Shown here: piece after piece, positions 1 through 12,282 of the stretch
How the letters are laid out: every line of letters starts with the position of its first letter
Position numbering within the stretch: the first letter of the stretch is position 1
Source: Siphonodentalium dalli
Taxonomy: Eukaryota; Mollusca; Scaphopoda; Gadilida; Siphonodentaliidae
Assembly (NCBI GenBank): GCA_032622095.1
Contig: CP136065.1
Coordinates: 61,609,094-61,673,093 of the forward strand
Direction: 5' to 3'
DNA: 64,000 bases
The notes under the pieces: model-generated
What the model was told of the DNA's origin: nothing
The model's database searches: none
What the model saw: only the letters and a program-made list of their open reading frames with translations
Translations under genes and position numbers: made by a program

Positions 1-182
1 AGATTTCATTGAACAAAATGTTGATAAATAACATGTTTTGGGCAATTTTATACCATAGTTGACTGTAGTTAGCATTATTTTTGGGCATTTAATCAATTCT
101 GATAACTCAAGTGGCATTTCAAAAATTGTGGTTGTTGTTGAAATCTGCTGATATGGGGACCATCAAATTTGATTGAGTACCT
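1..182. repeat. Family C' TTAA element, right part, cut by window start
   Basis: The stretch ends GATTGAGTACCT followed by TTAA, the same terminus as the complete C elements at 7752-8220 and 44796-45264. Its interior matches the reverse complement of 33567-33945, sharing GTTAGCATTATTTT and GGGGACCATCAAAT-like blocks. It is therefore a longer subfamily (C') of the C element. No coding content is seen. Confidence 0.6.
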
Positions 183-341
183 TTAAGCACAATTATGATT
201 TTTTTTAATATAGAGGAGACGAATACGTTGCGTACATTGCTACATTGCGTGAGTTGCTTTGAAATTGGAATATAGACAATAACAAGAAAACCATAGTCAG
301 ACATGGTAACAACTTCAAGATCATATTATAATAGGCTCTGC

Positions 342-3320
342 ATATATAAATTACTAGCAGGGTTACCCGGCGTTGCCCAGGTTAATGCGATGTGAAACCA
401 TTTGCATGCTGTGGATATTTGTTGGGAATAGAGAATACTCTTGCTCAAAGTGTTATACATATTTTCATAAATTGTATATTCAAATAGCATCACAAAACAT
501 GATTATTACAGTCATTGAATATAAGTAGTGGCTCACCTTGTCAATTGTCATTTTGTTTATCGCGATTAATCCGGTCCACCAATAATGAAGTATTTATTTA
601 TTTACAACTGCGTATACGTTATAATATGATACATGAATATCATAAACACAATAGTTCGCAAAAATAAAAGACGACAATTGGGTTTTACATATTGAGATGT
701 ATCAATCAATCAATCTAGTAGGTTGGACTAAGTTCTTGAGGACACATGGCTATCATATCTCCATGAAGATACAGATGTTTCCAAGAAATTTCCAGGTGCT
801 CCTCTGTTCATGGTGCTATATATTGGCTAATATTCTCAGTTTAAAAGAAATGTTGCTGCACATTTATATCAGCTACATGTGTCAGGCACAGAGCGATATT
901 TTGAGTTGTGTATGTCAGTCGATGAGTCTGTTCTAAAACCCTTGTCAGATGTCAGTATTGGAGGATCCTGAAAAGTCATGTGCTACTGACTGTGTTTTCT
1001 TTTATATCAGAAGAAACTATATTTGACTGCACACTGTGACCACTATTTTTGAACAGGCCTTCCATATCTCTTAACAAATTGTAACTTTTGTGTGGAAACT
1101 GTATTGAATGGAACAGACTCAATTGTGTTATAATATATATGCAATCCTCTGACAGTTCGAGGTCTCTCAGTTTGCACGAATATATGTATCTCTTAAATAG
1201 AATGATAAAATAAACGTTTAATGCTTCTTCTATGTATCTCTTTTTGCTAGCTCATTGTGTGAATGTCCTGATTGCCATCCCCATATAAATATGACAGTTG
1301 AGAAGATATAATTGTTCAAGTGACTTAAGTGGGTTACCATTTGTCGAGATTGTGAAATGTGAACGCCCAAAACTCCTTAAAATTATATGGAGATGGCCTG
1401 GGTGACTATAATTATATAACTTATAGGTGGATATCGGCGAATATCAATCTTATGAATGATAGTGCATATCCTCTTGCCATCCGTGACCCAAACGACACCA
1501 AATGTGATTTAATTCATCGTATATCATTAGAGAAAACGTGTATGAATTTGGTGGAAATTGGAGCCAAATATATTTGTATCAGCTTTTGCCACTTTTGACA
1601 TATTTAAACCACGCCCATTAGACTCGTGGATGCATGATATACTGGAGATGATTATATATATGTTTGGTGGTAATCAGCAACTAAACAAATTCTGAGAATA
1701 GTTATGACCCCGCATCTCTCACCAAAACGACAGCAGTTTGGCGTCTTTAAATCACGCGATGATATTCCTCGTATCATAGAGAAGAATAATATATCAATTT
1801 GGTGGAAATCTTGGCTAAAAATAGTTTATTAAATCAATTGTTGATGCCCCACCATGCACCGCTGACTCGAACAACGCCATATGATATGGCCCATATCGCG
1901 GAGGTGATTATGTATGCGTTTGGTGGAAATCGGCGACAAAACTATTTCACCATATTTTTTTAATTTTGCCGACCTCCCCCTTTTCTTCCCCTGACACCAA
2001 CAGCGTCACTTTAGAAAATTTAAACCCGCACCATTATCTTCCTTGTAAAAAGTTACCCCTCTTAGAACGCCTTGTTGCCATCTCGATTGTACCGCGTGAA
2101 GTTATATATAGAACGCACACAGACAGACAGAAAGACAGACAGCACGATTTGATTTCTCGTTTCATTAGAGAAGAACGTGTATGATGGTAATTGGTACTAA
2201 ACATATTTTGTATCAGTTTTGGTGACCCTCCCGTCCCTATTTCGGACTCAAGCTGCACACACTAAGACTCATTAGAGATTAGAGATGCATATATATGAAA
2301 TTGGCGAGTATACAAATTCGTATCAAATTTAAGGTCCCCATATCTCTCACCCATAGGGCACCAATTTGGTGTATCTAAACCACACGATAAGATTCCTCGT
2401 ATCACGGAGAAGAATGTGTATCAATCTGGTGGAAATCGGCGCTAAACATATTGATATAATTTTTTGTGTCCCTCTCACCTCTATACACCACTAACTCGAA
2501 TGGTCCCACTTGTGACATCCTTAAACCACACGATTACACTCTTATCAAATTTGGTGCTCATCCCTCTCTCCCCATCTCTCACACAAACAGCAACACTATA
2601 TGGCGTCTTTACATCACACGATTAGATTCCTCGTATCATGGATAAGAACGTGTATCAATTTGGTGGAAATTGGCGCTAAAAAAATTGTGCATCAATTTTG
2701 GTGCCCCTCTCACTTTCAATGCACCCCTGACTCGAATGAGGCCACATTTGACAGATTTAAGCCACACCATTAGACTCCTCATACTATGGGAATGATTTTG
2801 TATAAGTGTGGTGGCAATCGGCGACTAAACCAATTATTATCAAATTTAGTGATCACCCCCCCCCCAATCTCTCATCCAAACGACAATAATTTGGCGTTGT
2901 TAAATCGCACAATTAGATTCCTTGTATCATGAAGAAGAATATATATCAATTTGGTGGAAATCGGCGCTAAAATTAGTTTTATCAATTTTGGTGCCCTCTC
3001 CCCTTCCGTGCATCCCTTACTCGAACGACGCCACTTTTGACATATTTAAACCACACCGTTAGATTTTTCATATCATGGGATGATTATATGTAAGTTTTGT
3101 GGCAATCGGCGACAAAAACAAATTTTGCCCCTCCCCCTTTTCTGCCCCTGACAATAACGGCGTCTCTTTAGAAAATTCTAACCCCGACCATTATCTTTCT
3201 CGTAAAAAGTTACCCCTAGTAGTCCAATTTGGTATCATCTAGATGGTCCACTGTGAATTTCTATAGAACACAGACAGACAGACATTCGCAAATATAGATA
3301 TAGATAGTATAAAATATATT
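342..3320. repeat. Degenerate element opening with GTTACCCGGCGTTGCCC, with internal ~290-bp tandem repeats
   Basis: The left edge reads TATAAATTACTAGCAGGG and then TTACCCGGCGTTGCCC. The right edge is a CAGACAGACAGAC run followed by ATTCGCAAATATAGATATAG. From about 1,400 to 3,270 a degenerate unit recurs. It alternates TTGGTGGAAATCGGCGCTAAA-like and GGTGGCAATCGGCGAC-like lines with TCCTCGTATCATGG and CTCACCCAAACG blocks. The spacing of equivalent lines is about 234-290 bp (near 2426, 2660 and 2950; near 2808 and 3090). I recall similar CCGGCGTTGCCCGG-to-CAGACAGACAGAC elements from other invertebrate genomes, but cannot name the family. The boundaries and the unity of 480-1350 with the rest are inferred. 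Confidence 0.5.
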
Positions 3321-3668
3321 GGTTTCATGAATGCACCTCCTCAGAATTCTGTTAAAACAACTAATCCTTCAAATTATTACAAAAAACTATGGCTTATTAT
3401 GGCAGCTTTCTCATTCTCCACACCAGAAAGCCTCTAAATGCGGACCAAAAATCTACTAATCGGATTAAATACATGCGGATACTTTGCAATACGACCTTTA
3501 TTCTACATTCCAACTGAGACATTTGTCATCAGCAAAGTTAGCTGTTATATTATGCATTGTGTTCCCGCAATAAAATCTTCAAGAGTGGCCCAGCCATTGT
3601 TCATACCTAAATATCGAAAGCAATTAACGTGGTCATAAAAGTTACATACTGCAACAATGAGACATCCG

Positions 3669-3850
3669 TGGAAACCCGAAATGTGTTGTCCTGGGAGATA
3701 TCCCCATTGCTGAAGCTCCATTGACATGGCCAGATGAGCCTTACTACAATTTCCTAAAATAACTTGCATATCGTGAAACCTGAAATGTGTTGTCCTGCGA
3801 GATATCCCCATTGCCCCATTGGTGTGGCCAGATTAGCATAGCAGTAAACG
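3669..3850. repeat. Two direct repeats, ~105 bp apart
   Basis: GAAACCCGAAATGTGTTGTCC, GAGATATCCCCATTGC and GGCCAGATGAGC near 3670-3740 recur with few changes near 3775-3835. This is an old two-copy tandem duplication just upstream of the poly(C) array. No function is visible. Confidence 0.65.
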
Positions 3851-3859
3851 CACTTAGTA

Positions 3860-4640
3860 TATAAGATGATTTTCTGTGCTGGGTGGGGGGAAGAATCTTC
3901 CCGGAAGATAGCCTGGCCTGGACATCTCCCCCCCCCCCCCCCCCAAATCCTGACTCAAACAACTTGTCCTCGGAAGAAGTTAATTTCTCGCTGTTTCATG
4001 ACTATGTAAAGCAAACTAAACAATATAACCATAAGAGTATGTTTTGTCATGATTTAGGTGCTGGGGGGGGGGATATCCTGGCCTGGACATCTCCCCCCCC
4101 CCCCCACCCGAAACCCTGACTCATATAAAGCAAAATAAGCAAGAAAACCATAAGATGATTTTCTGTCATGGAGGGGGGAAATATCCTGGCCTGGACATTT
4201 CCCCCACCATCCCCCCCCCCCCCCCCCCCCCCCACCCAAACCCTTACTCAAACAATTTTTTCTCGGAAGTTAATTTCTCACCATTTCATGACTATATAAA
4301 GCAAACTAAGGGATAAAACCATAAGATGATTTTTTGGTCATGTAGTTGCTGGGTGGGAAAATATCCTGGCCTGGACATTTCCCCCCCCCCCCCCCTAAAT
4401 CCTGACTCTAACAACTTTTTCTCGGAAAAAGTTAATTTGTCGGTGTTTCATGACTATATAAAGCAAACTATGCGATAAAAACCCTGACTCAAACAACTTT
4501 TTCTCGGAAGAAGTTAATTTCTCGGCGATTCATAACTATAAAGCAAAATAAGCAATAAAACCATAAAAGGATTTTTTGTCATGTAGGTGATTGGTGCGGG
4601 GGGGGGGGGGCGATATCCAGGCCTGGACACTTAAAATTTT
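3860..4640. repeat. Poly(C)/poly(G)-rich tandem array, five units
   Basis: The unit order is CCATAAGATGATTTTCTGTCATG, a G run, ATCCTGGCCTGGACAT, a C run of about 10-25, CCTGACTCAAACAACTT, CTCGGAAGAAGTTAATTTC and TCATGACTATATAAAGCAAA. The GGCCTGGACA core recurs at about 3914, 4078, 4184, 4367 and 4620. Unit length varies with the homopolymers. Open frames of Gly/Pro runs here are homopolymer artefacts. C tracts this long suggest slippage and possible G-quadruplex formation on the minus strand. Confidence 0.85.
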
Positions 4641-5520
4641 TAAATAAAAACAACATTTTAATTTCGGAAAGCATTTTTCTGGCCATTTCAGGATCAAACT
4701 ATCAAATTTGTGAAAACAATATTTTGTCACTTGAAAAATTAAATTTAAATAAAAAAGTTTTTTTTAATAAATAAGAACATTCAGGGGGAAGACATACTGT
4801 TGCACCGGCTTGTTTCAGGTGTTACCCCTGTAGATTGTGATTGTGATTGTTTCCAAAGCTATGATTCGAATGTCAAATGTCCCAGATTGATTATATTGTT
4901 TTAGTCCATAGTTATAAGCGACAATGAGTCTAATTAACGTTTATTTGTGACAAATTAACACAATACAATTTCTGGTCTATGTTAACAGTTAGCTAAACAA
5001 CTGCACGTTTTTTAACCAGAAAAAAATCGAAATAGAATCAATGTTAATCGATAGAAGTATTTCCGGACAGGGGTCTTCGATTCATATCTAATATTTTATA
5101 CCCTTGTAACTATATAACACATTTTCACAAAGAGATAGGCCATATTTAAGTTGAAATGACATACCCAAAATACTTGGAAGGAGATTCAGTTTGAATGACG
5201 AATTCGCGATAACGCCCGTTCAACAGTAACATGAGTACATCACATGTCGTTTAGCAGGTTCGACTGAACATTATTATCCACTTAGATGATAGGTATTCGC
5301 CCACATGGTGTGTGGATGTATCAGCGCGGGAGTGTACTCCCGATGGACCAGGATGGACAGGTAAAAATTCATAAACAACTAACCGATGTATACAACCTGC
5401 ATGAGGCTCATCCCATCTCGCGATAAACCAGAAAATCAAATAGATTTATGTTTGCTGTCCCAGACCAACCTATAAGCAATTTGTCCCCTCCCACGTGTTA
5501 AAACCTATCGGAAATAATAA
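4641..5520. other. No recognised feature
   Basis: AT-rich DNA with no long frame, tandem structure or inverted repeat that I can support. A minus-strand 62-codon frame (5251-5439) has no recognisable motif. Confidence 0.4.
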
Positions 5521-6056
5521 TTAGCCCTTTCTATACTAAAGCATCATTGATGAGCAGTTATCCCGTAGGAAATGTTCAGATAATAAGTTTAACACTTTCT
5601 ATACTAAAGCATCATTGCCGAGTAGTTATCCCGTAGGAAATGTTCAGATAATAAGTTTAACCCTTTCTATACTAAAGCATCATTGATGAGTAGTTATCCC
5701 GTATGAAATGTTCAGATAATAAGTTTAACCCTTTCTATACTAAAGCATCATTGCCGAGTAGTTATGATATCCCGTAGGAAATGTTCAGATAATAAGTTTA
5801 ACCCTTTCTATACTAAAGCACCATTGATGAGCAGTTATCCCGTATAGGAAATGTTCAGATAATAAGTCCAACAAACAACCATTAATTTTGTTGAACTTAT
5901 TATCTAAAAATTCCCCTCAATAAAGGGCACTTCTGCACTTTTATTTATATGTTGTCTGCTTTTTTCACATTAACACCCCTCCAAATCAATAATGGACCAT
6001 TCCGATGTACACGTTTTAACTGAAAGGGCGAATCCATTTAGTATATAAAGGGTTAA
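5521..6056. mobile_element. Family a TTAA/CCCTTT MITE with left end amplified to five 68-bp units
   Basis: Units starting CCCTTTCTATACTAAAGC lie at 5525, 5593, 5661, 5729 and 5802. The period is 68 bp, apart from a 5-bp insertion in the fourth unit. Each unit ends TTCAGATAATAAGTTTAA. After the array comes the unique part of family a (ATTGTTGAACTTATTATCT, CCTCCAAATCAATAATGGAC). It ends AGTATATAAAGGG and TTAA at 6053-6056. The left flank is TTAG, a decayed TTAA. TTAA plus CCCTTT is a piggyBac-type terminus; no transposase is present. Confidence 0.85.
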
Positions 6057-7230
6057 CTAAACAACCATTGCTTGGCGCAGAATTGTCTGATCAGCTATTC
6101 ATACAAATCGACGATTTAGAGCGACAGCACTTAGTCTTTCAAACGAACCACTTCTACGAAATATAGAAAAAAACTATTTGCAAGTCTATACTTTCAAGAC
6201 ACGTCGTATTTTGCCATTGAATGCCTCCCGGTGGAGTCGATTGTCGTTAACAAGACTTATAGTTGATATGTCGATTTCACGTTTAACATTCCCACTGGAT
6301 GTTGTGTTACGCAATGTTATCGGAAACGACTATATATTTGTCACCATCACAGTCGTGTACCAGTCTTTTATTTGAATTCAGAATATATACCGTGTAAGAT
6401 GGGAAATGGGGGTATGAATTATGAATACCGGCTAACAGTGAGGTGTGAATCCCGCGCAACGCCTATAAAATTGCCCGAATCCCGCGTACCAAGGGGTGGG
6501 GTTGTGACACCATCAGACTGTCAATTAAGATAGTAATTTTACGATGCACCGGTCACATTCTTTCGACAGAGCAGTTCAATACCAGCTCAGCAGTTCTTCA
6601 TATTATTGTATTCGGCATAGCAGAATCGACAAAAGTCTGTACTATAAAGTTACATAGAGCTGTAAGTCTATATAAAGTTCGCCAGCGATTGCAGATGACT
6701 GCTTGTGAAGCGATACCCATGGTTGATATTCTCGTCACTAATCGGGGGATATTCCTGGGTTAAACATGAAGTATCATGTTAATGGAGTATACATTCAAGG
6801 AGCAGACTCGTGGCTAGAGAGTCTGTCGAAGTGTGCTACCTTCACGAAAACTTGACATGCACCTCATGAGTTAGAATTTCTCAACTAGTGCCTCAAACAT
6901 TACAACTGTCGGAAAATCTCAACCTAATATCCCATATGGTTGGAAATTTCCTATTGACGAGCTTTTCAGTCTATAATTTGTATTGTAAGCCTGTGTAAGC
7001 AGGAAATTATTTCGACTCTTGGTATAAATTCGACTTATTTTAACTGAATATTAGTTGGAAAATGAAACTATCATGCTGGTAAACTATTTCCAACTGATAA
7101 ACTATATCAAATTGGTAAACTATGTATATTTATTGCTCAAAGATGATACCCCCACCCCATGTTCTGTTCAATCTGTTGTCCCTGCGTGGAAATATGAAGC
7201 CGTCAATAAAATGATACCAACACATTTCTG
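6057..7230. other. No recognised feature; upstream of the possible first exon
   Basis: Mixed-composition DNA with a few GC-richer stretches (6430-6500, GAATCCCGCG twice) and no family I recognise. It lies upstream of the candidate exon at 7330. There is no convincing TATA box at a sensible distance and the transcription start is unknown. Confidence 0.35.
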
Positions 7231-7329
7231 TCTGGCTTTTGGCACAAAACAAGAAGACGGACAACTCTTTTCTTGCCAAAGAAAAAAGAGCGGGAAAAAC
7301 TAACAAGGGAGGTAATTCTATTAGTCGCA

Positions 7330-7434
7330 ATGGCAGGCGTTGTGAACAAATCCTTCAGTTTGTCAAAGAATCTGACACAATCTGCTAACATCAGTCGCAA
7401 TGACATGTTCGATCTCGACCGAGATAATTTATTA
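7330..7434 (+). CDS. Possible first coding exon (35 codons) ending at a GTATGT donor
   Basis: The ATG at 7330 has a purine at -3 and G at +4 (GCAATGG). It opens a 35-codon frame beginning MAGVVNKSFSLSK and containing SRNDMFDLDRDNLL. The frame runs directly into GTATGT at 7435, a good 5' splice-donor match with the intron in phase 0. Read through, it stops seven codons later. Codon choice is varied and composition is less AT-rich than the flanks. The leader contains AAGGGAGGTAATTC, a motif I associate from memory with mollusc 5' ends. I do not recognise the protein, and I find no convincing downstream exon. It could be chance; an RNA-seq junction would settle it. Confidence 0.3.
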
Positions 7435-7751
7435 GTATGTTTCATGTGTGACTGAAATGCTTATTTACAATGAAAAGTTAGCATTTTTTGGTAAATTTTT
7501 GACAAATAATAGTCAACAGTTCTTCCAGCATGCTGGGAGAAATCGAAATTAGGTCAGACATGGTTTTATGACAAGCAACATCAATATTTCAAAAATAACA
7601 TGCAACTTATTATCAGTATTGTTAGTCGTGGCCCAAAGGACATTGCAATGAAGTATAAACTAGGGACGTGTCTGGAGGGTCTTTGAGGGGGTGTACACCA
7701 AAATATTCTCAATAGTTAGTGAATCATTGCCATTGATTCATTGAATGTTAA

Positions 7752-8220
7752 AGGTACTCAACCCGATAAAACTCCTCTCAATTACTATTTCAATGGCTTC
7801 GGGGGTCAAAAATATTTGATTCGAGTCGAGGAAGTCACCCATCAAAGCTCAGATTTGTTAGATATCGATTTTAGAAATCTATTATTTTTCATTATCGGGA
7901 ATACTATCTGGCCCAGAACTCAGTCAAAATTGCGTTAAAATTACCACTTGATTTTAGAGTTATCCATCCTTGTCTGTTTGAATAGATTTGGAGAACACAT
8001 CCAGAGCAGATTACGGCAGTTAGTAGTACTCATCTCGAGTTTATAACAAATTTCAAAAATCAATATCTAATAACTCTGAGCTTTGTTTGATGGGTTCCTC
8101 GACTCGAATCAAATATTTTTTACCCCCAAAGCCAAAGAAATAGTAATATAGGACCCTCCGATCGGATTGTTGTTGTTGGAATCTGTTGAGATGGGGACCC
8201 TCTTTACGGGTTGAGTACCT
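7752..8220. mobile_element. Family C element, 469 bp, intact TTAA target duplication
   Basis: The element is bounded by TTAA at 7748-7751 and 8221-8224. Its ends are AGGTACTCAACCCG and CGGGTTGAGTACCT, a 14-bp perfect terminal inverted repeat. It carries an internal inverted pair around TTTGATTCGAGTCGAGGAA and TTCCTCGACTCGAATCAAA. A second copy of exactly the same length lies inverted at 44796-45264. TTAA with AGG ends fits Kolobok- or piggyBac-like targeting; which of them cannot be decided here. There is no transposase frame, so it is non-autonomous. Confidence 0.9.
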
Positions 8221-8248
8221 TTAATTGCTAATTGGCTGGAAAATTTAA

Positions 8249-8657
8249 GGAGGAGGTCAAGTGACCAATTTTGAGTGGTTATTTCCATGCAAATCTCCTC
8301 AGCTTATATAAGTTATATATGTAGCAGTTCTCTGGGAATGAAAGCAACCATGTTATTAAACAGACATAACATTTAACTGGCGGCTGGGCTTGGTAAATAG
8401 GCAATTTTTGCTATAAGTTTATTTTTGCGAATTTTTTTCTGGAATTGGAACACTTGACCTATTTTTGAAAAATGAATAAAATATAAAAAATAGATACATC
8501 AACATTGCAATGGAACAAATTCAAAGCTGACCCGCTAAAATAAATGTGTATTCTCAATACCGCACAGTCACACACAGAAATATTTGCAACTCTGTAAATT
8601 TTGCTGCAGAGATTTGCATGCAAATGCCCTTTCATAATTGGTCACATGACCTCCCCT
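8249..8657. mobile_element. TTAA-flanked TIR element, 409 bp, single copy here
   Basis: TTAA at 8245-8248 and 8658-8661 bracket ends GGAGGAGGTCAAGTGACCAA and the reverse complement of AGGGGAGGTCATGTGACCAA. The inverted match continues to CATGCAAATCTC, near 8290 and 8610. It sits 28 bp after the right end of the C element, so two TTAA insertions are almost adjacent. No coding potential. Confidence 0.8.
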
Positions 8658-8661
8658 TTAA

Positions 8662-9576
8662 GGTGAGAAGTTTCTCAAAATTACAATGACAATTAACAGT
8701 TGTCACTTTTTGTAAAAATACAGTTGGAAAAATTAACCCCGGAAAAAATTGACCCCCAAAAAGATATTCATTAAAGTGATGTGAAACGTAAATTGAACCT
8801 CACAATTGAGTTCCCTGCGTCATTCTGTGGGAAGAGTGAATAAAATAACTCAGATACACGAAATCCCCCATCCTGAAGTCAGTTTGTACACATTATACGG
8901 TCATTCGGCTAACTATTTCTATTTCATCAATCGTCCCGATTAATCTCGCCATAATAACACGAAAAAACAAACCGATGCGTTGTCTTGTGCAGTCACGGAA
9001 ATGCCCGAGCACTTCCGACTCGATTGGGATTGAATCGGGTTTCGTTCTCAGAAATGGCTTCTAGGGAGGATGACCGTTCGCTGGAATAGCGTCACATCAG
9101 AATATTAAAGCGAAAAACAAATTGACATCGCAATCGGTAGTCAATTCGACAGGGAAGGAATAGAAAGGGAATTGTTTAGTGAAATCACAAACGGAAGAAC
9201 ATTGGCCGAGTTAGTGGCAAAGATTATAATCGAACAGTTATCGAGAGGTAATAATTCCAAAATGTTACGATTTATAGAATATTGTAAGCGCATTGACCGA
9301 ATTTTTTACATCAATCGATCTTTATATGTCGATGATCTGGCCGCAAGCACAGTACCGTGCATAAAGAGTTGTCTTACTTTTGTAACTCAAAACTGTTTAA
9401 TTACATTATACCTGTACAATAGTACAATAATTGGTATTCAATATGCCAGTACAGACCATTTGTTAGCTCATTGGCCATGAAATATTTTTAAGGGCAAATT
9501 CTGTTGTCAAGCTTTAGTCAGCACTATTCATTCTGATAGATGATAACTATAATGGAAGGCCTTTTTCACATGTATT
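8662..9576. other. Unassigned stretch
   Basis: It contains TTAAAGTGATGTGAAAC (8773), a motif also found near 13677 and 48141. It also contains a 102-codon frame at 9172-9480 that begins at TTG, not ATG. That frame includes LYVDDLAAS, which resembles the reverse-transcriptase YVDD box in isolation, but the flanking residues do not support a domain. No gene is called. Confidence 0.4.
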
Positions 9577-11641
9577 AGCTAATTGCACTTTAGCGTAAGT
9601 GAATTACACTTAAGCGTAATGTATTACACTCAGGTGTAATGCACACATATAAAGTGTAATTCACTTAAGCTTAACCGTATGATGTAGATAAAGCATTACT
9701 CCTATGAGTAATATAATTATGACTAGTGTGCTTAAGCGTAATTGATTTAAGTGTGCTTAAGCGTAATTGATTTACGCTTAAGCTCACTGGTCATTCATTT
9801 TCATTGATAGATTAATTACACTTAATCGTAAATGAATTATGCTTAAGCGATTATACGAGAAGCCGTTTTCACATTTATTCTGATTCTGCTTAATCGCAAA
9901 TCATTTACGCTTAAGTGTAAATCATTTGCACTTAAGAGCAAATAATTTATACTTAAATACAAATCATATGCGCTTTATCGGAAATAGTATGGGAGGCCCT
10001 TTTCACATTTATTATTTATTTGCGCTTAAGCGCAAATATTTGTGCTTAAGCGTAAATCATTTGCGCTTAAGCGCAAAATGTGTCTATCAATTTACTAGTT
10101 TGCGCTTAAGCGCAAATACCTAACACTCCCTTACATCCCTCTGATGTGAATGATTGAGTCCATCTCATATTATATTATCATGGGCCCATAGTAGTAGCCC
10201 CGTATAGACTGGAAAGTTGAAAAAAGAAATCCATTTGCATATCAGCATCTCTGTCCCTGGTGTCCCAAGAATTGGTGCCTCACTCCCAGAGCTCATGTAT
10301 ATTTTATTATCTCCTGCACAGATATATACCATTTCCATGGCCATAAATAGGGAATTAGGGGTTACTGGGGTTTGCTTCCCTCATATGGTGTACTCATTGA
10401 CTTGAAGTTGGGGGAAAAACCCCTATTTTCATAATACCAGCACCCCTGTCCCCAAGAATTTGTGTCTCCATCCCAGAGATATAGTATATTTTATAAAAGA
10501 GACATATCCTACACAGATCTATATCATTTCCATGGTCATAAAACAGATCTTGGGGTTTCTGGGGGATTGTTTCCCTCATATGGTGGGGCTATATCAACTT
10601 TAGTGATGTGTTTAGGCCTGCGCCATGTAAAATTAATTTAGGGGGGATCAATGCATATTGATTTTTATTTGCGCTTAAGTGCAAATGATTTGCGCTTAAG
10701 CGCAAATATGATATATTTGCTTAAGCGCAAATGATAGAGGTTATTTGCGCTTAAGCGTAAATAAATAATAAATGTGAAAGGGCCTCCCATAAATAGATCA
10801 CATTTATGGCAATTTTATGCTAAAGCGCAAATATATTATTAGACACATATTTTTTGCCCTTGAGCGCAATTGATTTACACAAATAAAAAAAAATTATTTG
10901 AAAAGGCTGTCTCCCATGCGATTCCCTCTAAACTCAAATTTACTCTGGCAATAAAACATCAATCAAACATCGGTTTAGACTCCCCATATACTATGAGATG
11001 GACTCAATTATTCAGACAGAGGAAATCAGTTGGAGATAGGTATTTGCTTAAGCATTATTCATTTTAATTATGCTTAAGTGTAAATGAGTTCCGCGCTTAA
11101 GCATAAATGAAGTACGCTTAAACGTAATTCATATACACTCTCATTGAACTCCCCTCAAGCTGAAATGGATGCAACCGCATTACTAATGCCAGTAACCTAC
11201 ATCAGGTCATACCAATATACATGAGGTATATGGGGAGCCAAATTAACATTTAATAAATAATAGAGCTTAAGCGATATAATTGAGCTTAAGCGATATAATA
11301 AGGGAAGATATAATTGCGATTAAGTTCAATAAGGAAATATCTAATTGCGCTTAGCACAATAAGGAATATCTTATTGCACTCAAGCACAAAAAGGAATATC
11401 GTATTGCACTTAAGCACAATAAGGAATATCTAAGCGCGATAAGAAATATTCTAATTGCACTTAAGTGTAATTAGAGATTCCTTGATGGGGGGGGGCTTTA
11501 GCTCAATTATTTATTAAATGTTAATTTGGCTTCCTCCCTTAGGGGTGAGATAGCTGATGAACCCAATTACACTTAAGCGTAATTCAAATGTATTACGCTT
11601 ATCGTAAGTTAATTATGCTTAAGCGTAAGTGTAATTAGCTA
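9577..11641. mobile_element. 2.07-kb foldback-type element packed with CTTAAG palindromes
   Basis: The outer ends TAGCTAATTGCACTT (9577) and AAGTGTAATTAGCTA (11627-11641) are inverted, with 14 of 15 matching. About 25 CTTAAG hexamers lie inside, many as TTGCGCTTAAGCGCAAA 16-18-bp palindromes; chance predicts fewer than one. Three further inverted pairs are nested inside: ATGGGAGGCCC near 9989 with its complement near 10790, TGAGTCCATCTCATA near 10150 with its complement near 11000, and GCCAAATTAACATTTAATAA near 11238 with its complement near 11525. Near 11300-11465 a unit of about 30-35 bp (CACAATAAGGAATATC) repeats. No target duplication is clear. Confidence 0.75.
10223..10605. repeat. Two diverged direct repeats, period ~195 bp, inside the CTTAAG element
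   Basis: CCCAAGAATTGGTGCCTC, CCCAGAG, GTATATTTTAT, ATTTCCATGG and CCCTCATATGGTG occur in the same order in 10247-10390 and 10449-10585. This is the non-palindromic core of the foldback and the only part without CTTAAG. It may be captured sequence. Confidence 0.7.
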
Positions 11642-12282
11642 CTATGAAGTGAATCTGGGATAAGGGGAGTACTCTAAATTGTTCTTTCGACCAGCTGTTT
11701 TGTACCAAGACAACCCCAGGGACATAACTTTCAATCCGGGAAAACAGACAATTTCTAGTTCACGGGGGCTGCTCGATTACCACACATATCAGCGCCTCTG
11801 TTGGCTACATCAAGATTGCGAAATACCTGACACCAAAGCAGATTAGTGGGCACCTATACATTACCCATAGCCTATACATACAGAGAAGAAGAATTGAGAA
11901 GTAAACAGAACAGTTTTGGGATTAGGGAGACCAGATACTTCGCTAGAGGAGACTATTGAAACCTAATGCAGCGCGCTGGACGAGGAGAACAGTCTTAAGG
12001 AGCACACAGGAAAAATGACGCCGCCCGATTAACCCACGAATGCCCCAATTGATGTACCATGAAATGAGCGTCGAGCCGAAATAACCCCTGTGCTGTATTT
12101 AGACACGGACGAATCGAGACACGACACACAGTTCCCAAACGAGCTACAAGATGTGACCAACGACTCTCGTGGCGCTAAGAAGACAGCTAGGATCTCCGGC
12201 CGGAACCATGGATAGGAATACAAGGTAAACATTACAATCTTGTATTTCTAACAACGCTACCCCAATGTGCCGACGAAGAAGC
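11642..12282. other. GC-richer unassigned stretch
   Basis: This region is richer in GC and CpG (for example GGCGCTAAGAAGACAGC and GATCTCCGGCCGG) than its surroundings. No domain is recognised on either strand. It precedes a minisatellite and could be the remnant of a gene or of a retroelement body; I cannot choose. Confidence 0.3.

Noticed and set aside
3744-4251. Gly- and Pro-rich frames
   Set aside because: These are translations of poly(G)/poly(C) runs in a tandem array.
9172-9480. 102-codon frame with LYVDDLAAS, like a reverse-transcriptase YVDD box
   Set aside because: It begins at TTG, the residues around the box do not follow any retroelement pattern I know, and a four-residue match is expected by chance in six frames of 64 kb.
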